A DNA stretch of 57,863 nt, taken from assembly GCA_029263055.1 (NCBI GenBank), contig JAJCYG010000040.1, forward strand, positions 1-57,863, written 5' to 3'. The stretch's first letter is position 1. Every line of letters starts with the position of its first letter. This document shows, in pieces, positions 52,651 to 57,863 of this stretch. The notes beneath the pieces were generated by a model, which did not search any database, was not told the DNA's origin, and was given only the letters and a program-made list of their open reading frames with translations. A program made the translations under genes and the position numbers. The DNA is from Actinomycetes bacterium (GTDB lineage: Bacteria; Auribacterota; JAJCYG01).

Positions 52651-53673
52651 ATGGCAGATTACTTAAAATCAGACATTAGAGCTGGCGCAGTGATTGTTTT
52701 TTGTGTGGGCTTGTTGACAGCATTAGTTTTTTACGTCGGTGGGTTTAAAAACTTTGAGACTTCTTATAAACTGCGTGTGTTGACTGACTCTGCTTATGGA
52801 GTGGGGCAAAGTTCTATTGTCACTTACTCAGGAGTGAAAGTGGGAGAGGTTAAAAATCTTCGCATTCTTTCAGATGAAGAGATTAAAAAAGAATTAGAAA
52901 AGGTTAATGAAAAAGATTGGGGTGTGGACGATCTGCGTGTTGAGATGTTGTTGGAAGTCTCTTCAAATGTAAAATTGCGTACTGATTCTAAAGCTCAAAT
53001 TGTGGGCTCTGGATTAGTTGGAGACCAAACTGTGAATTTAACACCTGGCACACCGACTAAAGAGCGCCTTAAAAGTGGGAAGCCTATTTTTCATGTGGAA
53101 TTAACAGGGCTAGGAAAACTGCAGCAAGGGATTGGTGAGATTAACTTTGATGTGTTGATTCCCAATGTGCGCAAGATTGTGATGAATTTGACTGAAGCTT
53201 CAGATCGAATCAAAGCAACCACAGTAAAAGTGGATGAGCTGTTAGGGGACCTGGACCGTAAAAATCAAATCAGTGGTATGCTCGATAAAATGGATCATGT
53301 TGTGACTGAAGTTGATGGATTGGTCACAGATACTTCGGGCGATATTCGCAATGCGACAGCTAATTTTAGTCAAGCCACAGAAGATTTAAAAAATGAATTA
53401 GGGCCTATTTTGACTTCTTTGCGTAGTTCTGCAGATAGTGTGGAAGAGGTTTTAAAGGAGAACAGAGAAGAAATTAATTTGATAGTGGATGAGTTTAAAG
53501 CAACAGCAATCAATTTTAATCAATTTTCTAAGAAGGTGAAAAAGTATCCTTGGACGTTGATACGTAAAACAAAAATTGAAAAGAATGATCAAGCTCTTTT
53601 TGCTCAGCCAGCAGATATAAATATGCCGACTGAGACAAAGGAAGAGAAGAAAAAGTTGTTTTTATTCTTTTAG
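52651..53673 (+). CDS. mlaD: MlaD-like MCE-domain protein
   Basis: The 340-aa protein has an N-terminal membrane helix (about 10-30), an MCE domain (about 38-150) with SIVTYSGVKVGEVKNL and VGSGLVGDQTVNL, and a long helical C-terminal tail (about 175-310) that may form a barrel or needle. The helices contain repeated patterns such as MLDKMDHVVTEVDGLV. MlaD-type hexamers bind lipid in the periplasm. MlaC and MlaA are not present nearby; they may be elsewhere or not needed if the C-terminal tail spans the periplasm. Confidence 0.93.
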   Translation: MADYLKSDIRAGAVIVFCVGLLTALVFYVGGFKNFETSYKLRVLTDSAYGVGQSSIVTYSGVKVGEVKNLRILSDEEIKKELEKVNEKDWGVDDLRVEMLLEVSSNVKLRTDSKAQIVGSGLVGDQTVNLTPGTPTKERLKSGKPIFHVELTGLGKLQQGIGEINFDVLIPNVRKIVMNLTEASDRIKATTVKVDELLGDLDRKNQISGMLDKMDHVVTEVDGLVTDTSGDIRNATANFSQATEDLKNELGPILTSLRSSADSVEEVLKENREEINLIVDEFKATAINFNQFSKKVKKYPWTLIRKTKIEKNDQALFAQPADINMPTETKEEKKKLFLFF

Positions 53674-53674
53674 T

Positions 53675-54724
53675 TTAGTAATAATATCTGCCGCGGTTCA
53701 CGCGGATGAAATAACCACCCCGTCTGCTAAAACGTGACAGTTGAAAACTAGCAAACGAACGTAAATGAGAGCGAGATAAAGAATGTCGACCGAAACCATG
53801 GAGCCCAAAATTGTTGATCCCGAAGTAACGACCGGGGTGACCATAATATCCGGAGTAATAGAGATAAGCCTCGGCTAATCTTGTTCTATTTCTTTCCTTT
53901 TCTGCCTTTAATCTTTCCTGTTCTTTAATATAGGCCATTTTATTGTCGATATCTTTGTCGACAGAGGCACGGTTCAAACGCTGTGCTTGTTCTGGAACAT
54001 CCTCTGCATCGCGAACGGATTTGCCTGTTGCGGACCAGCCTGGTGGTGGAGGGGTTTTGACTCCACGTACGTCGCCTCCATCTTGGCGACTTAAATAGTT
54101 TGCCAAATCTTGTGCACGAGCTGATTGTGCGCGATTGCCCATTGTTTGAAAGGCGCTGGCCAATGCCATGGCTGCTTCAGCATCTTGGGTTTCTTCAGCC
54201 AAAGTATAAGTGTTATTTAAAATGCGATTTGCTTTAGCTTGATTGCCTACCACATTAAATCCTTTTGCTGATTCAATCAATCCACGCCAATCTTGATTTT
54301 GTGAGGCTAATTGCTCAGCTTGAATAAAAGCTTCGTTAGATTGAGTGAGCCCGGCTACTTCTTTGGGTAGACTTGATATGCCATATCCTGCGGCAATCAA
54401 ACCTTGCCATGACTTTTTGTCGCGAGCAATTTGAAAGGCTTGCTGAAATAGAGCTAGAGCTTGATCTGGTTTGCCTAAAGCAGCAATTCCATAAGCCGCA
54501 TCAGTCAAACCTTGCCAGTCTTGAATTTTTTGAGCTTGTTTGGCTGCTTGAGAAAACCCAGACTCCGCTCCTGCGCTATCTTCATTTTGAATCGCTTGAT
54601 ACGCATTAGCCAAAGAGGTGTCGACTTCTTCTAAAGGTTTATTACCTTGAGCAGCTAAAGGGTTGGTTCCTAATAGGGTGAAAGCAATCATTAAAACGCC
54701 ACATTTTTTACCACTAAAACTCAT
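53675..54724 (-). CDS. Exported repeat protein (TPR/SEL1-like) with Arg/Tyr/Gly-rich tail
   Basis: The 349-aa protein has a signal peptide (hydrophobic 9-24, LLGTNPLAAQ). Three or four repeats follow, each with the recurring pair DWQGLTDAAYGIAALG, SWQGLIAAGYGISSL and DWRGLIESAKGFNVVG, so each repeat of about 36 aa carries a W-x-GL-x-x-A motif. A Lys/Glu-rich coiled-coil (about 250-285) leads to a C-terminus rich in Arg, Tyr, Gly and Phe, with a basic end (RRGGYFIRVNRGRYYY). ATG 54724 has AGGAGG upstream. It converges on mlaD with 1 bp between stops. Function unknown; perhaps an outer-membrane or envelope scaffold. Confidence 0.75.
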   Translation of the reverse strand: MSFSGKKCGVLMIAFTLLGTNPLAAQGNKPLEEVDTSLANAYQAIQNEDSAGAESGFSQAAKQAQKIQDWQGLTDAAYGIAALGKPDQALALFQQAFQIARDKKSWQGLIAAGYGISSLPKEVAGLTQSNEAFIQAEQLASQNQDWRGLIESAKGFNVVGNQAKANRILNNTYTLAEETQDAEAAMALASAFQTMGNRAQSARAQDLANYLSRQDGGDVRGVKTPPPPGWSATGKSVRDAEDVPEQAQRLNRASVDKDIDNKMAYIKEQERLKAEKERNRTRLAEAYLYYSGYYGHPGRYFGINNFGLHGFGRHSLSRSHLRSFASFQLSRFSRRGGYFIRVNRGRYYY

Positions 54725-54760
54725 AACATCCTCCTTATAGTGCATTTAGGCAGTGGGGCT

Positions 54761-54769
54761 ATTCTAGCA
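54761..54769 (-). promoter_or_regulatory. Extended -10 promoter of the 54724 gene
   Basis: On the minus strand TGCTAGAAT (complement of 54761-54769) forms an extended -10 element, with TSS near 54754 and ATG at 54724. No good -35 is present, as is common for extended -10 promoters. Confidence 0.55.
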
Positions 54770-54818
54770 CAAATTCCACCCCTAAATCATTGGACGTTTT
54801 AACCCCAACCTTATTCCC

Positions 54819-54855
54819 AAAGTAAACGCCGGTACCCGGTACCGGCGTTTACTTT
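54819..54855. repeat. 37-bp perfect palindrome in divergent intergenic region
   Basis: The left arm AAAGTAAACGCCGGTACC (54819-54836) and its exact complement (54838-54855) flank a single C (54837). A run of T follows on the plus strand. It lies between two divergently transcribed genes (54724 gene and gcvT), where no terminator is needed, so it may be an operator, a cruciform or hairpin-forming mobile repeat, or a bidirectional terminator. The flanking 190 bp holds only a possible TTGACA at 54870-54875 and no visible riboswitch. Confidence 0.75.
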
Positions 54856-54937
54856 TTAGTGGTCGTTAATTGACAGTGGAATGGGGGCTTTGATAAGCTC
54901 ATCCCGATTTGTTTAACCTCTTAATAGAGAATGGGAA

Positions 54938-56041
54938 ATGAGTTCAGGGAATCCGGAAAAAACAGCTCTTTATGCGGTTCATGAAAAGTCAGGGGGTAAG
55001 ATCGTTGACTTTCATGGGTGGCTCATGCCAATTCAATATGAAGGGATTGTGAAAGAGCACCAAGCTGTGCGTGAACGTGTGGGACTGTTTGATGTGTCGC
55101 ACATGGGCGAGTTTACTATTAAGGGAAACGAATCGAAAAAATTTCTTCAAAAAATGCTCACTAATGATTTGAATAAAATTAAAGATGGGCAATGTTTGTA
55201 TTCCCCAATCTGTTACGCCAATGGCGGAATTGTGGATGACTCCATTGCATATAAAATTAATGACAACGAATGGATGTTAGTGGTTAATGCCAGTAACATT
55301 GAAAAAGATTTTGCTTGGTTTGAAGAAAATAAAACAGAAGATTGCGTGTTAGAAAATATCAGTGCGCAGACTGGTTTGATTGCGTTGCAAGGACCTGAGT
55401 CTGAAAAAGTGTTTCAAAAATTGTTTGGTCAGTCGATTGATTCGATTGAGTATTATCATTTTGCTCCTGCAGAATTAGAGGGTGTGGCGGTTACGGTTTC
55501 TCGAACAGGCTATACAGGTGAGCGGGGGGTTGAAATTTTTTGCCAAGCTGAGAATGTGGTTTGGTTGTGGGAAAAACTGATAGAAGCAGGTCAAGAGTTT
55601 GGGATTGCGCCGATTGGATTAGGGGCACGTGACACACTTCGACTAGAAATGAAATTTGCGTTGTATGGCAATGACATTACAGATCAAACCAATCCTTTAG
55701 AAGCAGGATTGGCATGGACTGTTTCATTAGATAAAGAAGACTTTATTGGTAAAGCTGCCTTGGTTGCAGCTAAAGAGGCAGGCTTAGAACGGCGTTTGGT
55801 CTGTTTTCAGCTTGATGAGCCTGGGATTGCGCGACATGGTTTTGCGGTTTGGAATGAGACGCATGCTATTGGTGAAGTGACAAGTGGAACCATGTCGCCC
55901 ACATTAAATAAAAGTATTGGTTTGGCTTATGTTGATTTGGAACATGCTAAGGTCGGAACGTCTATTAATGTAGAGGTTCGCACCCGCAAGTTAAAAGCAA
56001 CTGTGGTGAAACCGCCGTTTGTAGAAAATAAAACTAAGTAG
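54938..56041 (+). CDS. gcvT: GcvT, glycine cleavage system aminomethyltransferase
   Basis: GcvT transfers the methylene from the lipoyl-bound aminomethyl group of GcvH to tetrahydrofolate and releases ammonia. The 367-aa length is normal. Recognisable features are FHGWLMPIQYEGIVKEHQAVRERVGLFDVSHMGEF near the N-terminus, the RTGYTGERGVEIF motif and LGARDTLRLEMKF, which contains the folate-binding and catalytic Asp region, plus VTSGTMSPTLNKSIGLAYV near the end. It is the first gene of gcvT-gcvH-gcvPA-gcvPB. A possible -35 (TTGACA 54870-54875) lies upstream without a good -10. Confidence 0.96.
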   Translation: MSSGNPEKTALYAVHEKSGGKIVDFHGWLMPIQYEGIVKEHQAVRERVGLFDVSHMGEFTIKGNESKKFLQKMLTNDLNKIKDGQCLYSPICYANGGIVDDSIAYKINDNEWMLVVNASNIEKDFAWFEENKTEDCVLENISAQTGLIALQGPESEKVFQKLFGQSIDSIEYYHFAPAELEGVAVTVSRTGYTGERGVEIFCQAENVVWLWEKLIEAGQEFGIAPIGLGARDTLRLEMKFALYGNDITDQTNPLEAGLAWTVSLDKEDFIGKAALVAAKEAGLERRLVCFQLDEPGIARHGFAVWNETHAIGEVTSGTMSPTLNKSIGLAYVDLEHAKVGTSINVEVRTRKLKATVVKPPFVENKTK

Positions 56042-56051
56042 GAGAGATAAT

Positions 56052-56435
56052 ATGGAATTTCCAGCAGATTTAAAGTACACAAATGATCATGAATGGGTTC
56101 GAGTCAGTGGCAATGAAGTGGTTTGTGGTATTTCTGATTTTGCTCAATCTGAACTAGGAGATATTGTGTTTGTGGAATTGCCACAAGTGGGTGATGAAGT
56201 CGAACAAAACAAAGCGTGTGCGGTTGTGGAATCTGTGAAAACAGCGAGCGATATTTTTGCCCCTGTTTCAGGAAAAATCACTAAAGTAAATGATGTGATT
56301 GCCACAACACCTGCTGAAGTGAATACTTCTCCTTATGAAAATGGGTGGTTGTTTGCCATTGAATTAAGCAATGCAGATGAATTAAACGCTTTATTAAGCC
56401 AAGAAGATTACGCAGCCCAATACGCAAAAAGTTAA
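56052..56435 (+). CDS. gcvH: GcvH, glycine cleavage system H protein
   Basis: This 127-aa lipoyl-carrier protein shuttles the aminomethyl group between GcvP, GcvT and dihydrolipoamide dehydrogenase. The lipoylated Lys63 lies in the conserved VVESVKTASDIFAPVSG segment, and the N-terminal region KYTNDHEWVRVSG is typical. It starts 10 bp after gcvT with a GGAGAG and is followed by gcvPA 1 bp later. Confidence 0.97.
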   Translation: MEFPADLKYTNDHEWVRVSGNEVVCGISDFAQSELGDIVFVELPQVGDEVEQNKACAVVESVKTASDIFAPVSGKITKVNDVIATTPAEVNTSPYENGWLFAIELSNADELNALLSQEDYAAQYAKS

Positions 56436-56436
56436 T

Positions 56437-57777
56437 ATGGATTACATACCAAATACAGAACAAGATTATAAAGAGATGTTGGCCGAGATTGGGGTTGCTT
56501 CGTTTGAAGACCTGATTAAAGAGGTCCCTGAATCATTGCGTCAAAAAAAGATGTCTCTGCCTGAAGGGTTGAGTGAGCCTGAAGTCTTAAAATATTTCAG
56601 TGAGCTGGCTGATAAGAACCACGATGGTAAAGGAGTGCTCAGCTTTTTAGGGGCTGGGGCGTATGACCACTATATTCCAACCATTGTGAACCACTTGGCC
56701 GGCCGTAGTGAATTCTATACCGCCTATACGCCGTACCAACCTGAAGCCAGTCAAGGCACGCTCCAAGCTATTTTTGAATTTCAAACATTGATGTCTGAGT
56801 TAACCGCTTTGCCGGTTTCCAATGCTTCTTTATATGAAGGGGCCACTGCTGTGGCTGAAGCAGCTATGGCAGCCTTTAATTCATTTCGTAATCGTTACGA
56901 CTTTTTGGTTGCTTCAACACTTCATCCTGAATATTTAGAAACACTAAAAACTTATTTAGCAGGTTTGCCACTTAACTTTAAATTGATTCCTCATAAAGAT
57001 GGGGTTCTTGATTTAGAGTTTATTAAAAATAATATTACTGAGACTACAGCTGCAGTGATTGTTCAAAATCCTAACTTTCTTGGTTCGATTGAAGAGATGG
57101 AAGAGATTGGGGATATTGCGGCGAGCACCAATGCGGTGTTTGTTTCGGTGGTGAATCCGATTTCATTAGGTGTGCTCAAAGCACCGGGTGAATATGGGTC
57201 TCAGATTGCTGTGGGTGAAGCGCAATGTTTGGGCAATCCTCTTGGTTATGGCGGACCTTACTTAGGTTTTTTTGCTGCTGCCGAACATTTGATGCGCAAA
57301 GTTCCAGGTCGTATTGTGGGTGAGACTCAAGATAAAGAAGGGCGTCGTGCGTTTGTGTTGACCTTGCAAGCACGGGAACAACATATTCGTCGTGAAAAAG
57401 CAGTTTCAAATATTTGTACCAACCAAAGTTTATTGGCTTTGCGTTCGGCTATTTACCTTGCTGCCATTGGTAAAGAGGGCATTCAAGAAGTCGGCCGTCA
57501 AAACATTTTAAAATCTGGTTATGCTAAAGAAGAGATTGCTAAACTAAGTGGCTATAAAATTAAGAATGGTGCGCCATTCTTTAATGAGTTTGTGGTGGAA
57601 TGCCCTAAAAAGGGAGAAGAGGTTTTTGAAACCTTAGCTGCTAAAGAAGTGGTGCCTGGTTTGCCATTGTCGCGCTTCTTTAAAGATCGTGAAAATGATT
57701 TATTAGTTTGTGTGACTGAAACAAAGACTAAAGACGAAATTGATACGTTGGTCAAATCTTTAGGAGATTTGGCGTAA
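56437..57777 (+). CDS. gcvPA: GcvPA, glycine dehydrogenase (decarboxylating) subunit 1
   Basis: This 446-aa first subunit of the split P-protein decarboxylates glycine with PLP. It has the N-terminal MDYIPNTEQDYKEMLAEIG start, SFLGAGAYDHYIPTIV, the YTPYQPEASQGTLQAIFEFQTL block and NPLGYGGPYLGFFA. The PLP-binding Lys resides in the second subunit, gcvPB, which begins at its stop codon. The two-gene form is common outside enterobacteria. Confidence 0.97.
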   Translation: MDYIPNTEQDYKEMLAEIGVASFEDLIKEVPESLRQKKMSLPEGLSEPEVLKYFSELADKNHDGKGVLSFLGAGAYDHYIPTIVNHLAGRSEFYTAYTPYQPEASQGTLQAIFEFQTLMSELTALPVSNASLYEGATAVAEAAMAAFNSFRNRYDFLVASTLHPEYLETLKTYLAGLPLNFKLIPHKDGVLDLEFIKNNITETTAAVIVQNPNFLGSIEEMEEIGDIAASTNAVFVSVVNPISLGVLKAPGEYGSQIAVGEAQCLGNPLGYGGPYLGFFAAAEHLMRKVPGRIVGETQDKEGRRAFVLTLQAREQHIRREKAVSNICTNQSLLALRSAIYLAAIGKEGIQEVGRQNILKSGYAKEEIAKLSGYKIKNGAPFFNEFVVECPKKGEEVFETLAAKEVVPGLPLSRFFKDRENDLLVCVTETKTKDEIDTLVKSLGDLA

Positions 57778-57863
57778 TGGACGCAGGTTTATTAGAACCT
57801 AAAACTGAAACGGTTAAAAAGGAAAAAATGGACTCACAAGTTATTTTTGAACTCTCAAAACCA
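57777..57863 (+). CDS. gcvPB: GcvPB, glycine dehydrogenase subunit 2, 5' end only
   Basis: The ATG at 57777 overlaps the gcvPA stop codon by one base (TAATG). Only 29 codons are inside the window. The final residues VIFELSKP match the N-terminal segment of GcvPB (xLIFExSxPGR). The gene continues beyond the window, where it would carry the PLP-binding lysine. Confidence 0.85.
   Translation, partial: MDAGLLEPKTETVKKEKMDSQVIFELSKP

Noticed and set aside
54862..54937. Glycine riboswitch upstream of gcvT
   Set aside because: The leader is under 80 nt after the palindrome, and no conserved aptamer pattern is visible by eye.
1..57863. rRNA, tRNA, insertion sequences or prophage
   Set aside because: None was found by reading; there are no transposase, integrase or cloverleaf-like sequences that I can support, and gaps between genes are all under 200 bp.

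Overview
The window is AT-rich chromosomal DNA from a Gram-negative bacterium. Coding density is high, and no rRNA, tRNA, transposase or CRISPR array was found. Several features point to an uncultured lineage of the PVC neighbourhood, most likely Omnitrophota: a dcw cell-wall/division cluster, an Mla-type lipid transporter, PEP-CTERM surface proteins, a CHASE2 adenylate cyclase beside a FecR protein, split methylmalonyl-CoA mutase, and a possible C30-carotenoid-type gene set. That placement is an inference from gene content, not from a marker-gene tree.

Layout. (1) 1-8.6 kb, plus strand: the dcw operon ftsW(3' end)-murG-murC-murB-ddl-ftsQ-ftsA-ftsZ plus a small unknown gene, tightly packed. 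(2) 8.6-10.9 kb: dodecin, a DJ-1/PfpI protein, a VapBC toxin-antitoxin pair with a promoter/operator that predicts leaderless mRNA, and a FabL-type enoyl-ACP reductase. (3) 11.0-12.6 kb: a secreted or anchored GNAT-domain protein. (4) 12.6-19.2 kb, minus strand: a seven-gene operon, TPR protein-aldehyde dehydrogenase-acyltransferase-glycosyltransferase-MqnA/MqnD-like protein-NSS transporter-30-aa MetS-like subunit (the last found by reading the gap). Divergent from it lie a CrtI/CrtN-type desaturase and two c-type cytochromes (19.3-22.7 kb). The desaturase, aldehyde dehydrogenase, glycosyltransferase and acyltransferase match the later steps of C30 carotenoid-acid ester synthesis. (5) 22.7-25.0 kb: an odd exported methyltransferase/ATPase-like fusion. 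(6) 25.1-29.1 kb: acylphosphatase, panD, and a four-gene methylmalonyl-CoA mutase/MeaB/epimerase operon. (7) 29.2-34.7 kb: two unrecognised soluble proteins, a DUF3307 membrane protein, a FecR/LPP20-like protein and a CHASE2-adenylate cyclase.

(8) 34.7-47.7 kb: two giant tandem paralogues (2562 and 1730 aa) with signal peptides, beta-rich repeats of about 190 aa and C-terminal PEP-CTERM sorting signals. Each is preceded by a near-consensus or consensus sigma-70 promoter with a shared upstream element. The first carries a higher-order super-repeat of about 1.77 kb. (9) 47.8-53.7 kb: a GAF/HD-GYP phosphodiesterase, a GAF/SpoIIE phosphatase, an RsbW-type kinase and a STAS protein run straight into mlaE-mlaF-mlaD. 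This arrangement suggests that a phosphorylation partner switch may control a lipid ABC transporter through its STAS subunit. (10) 53.7-57.9 kb: a secreted repeat protein, a 37-bp perfect palindrome in a divergent intergenic region, and the glycine cleavage genes gcvT-gcvH-gcvPA-gcvPB (the last cut by the window end).
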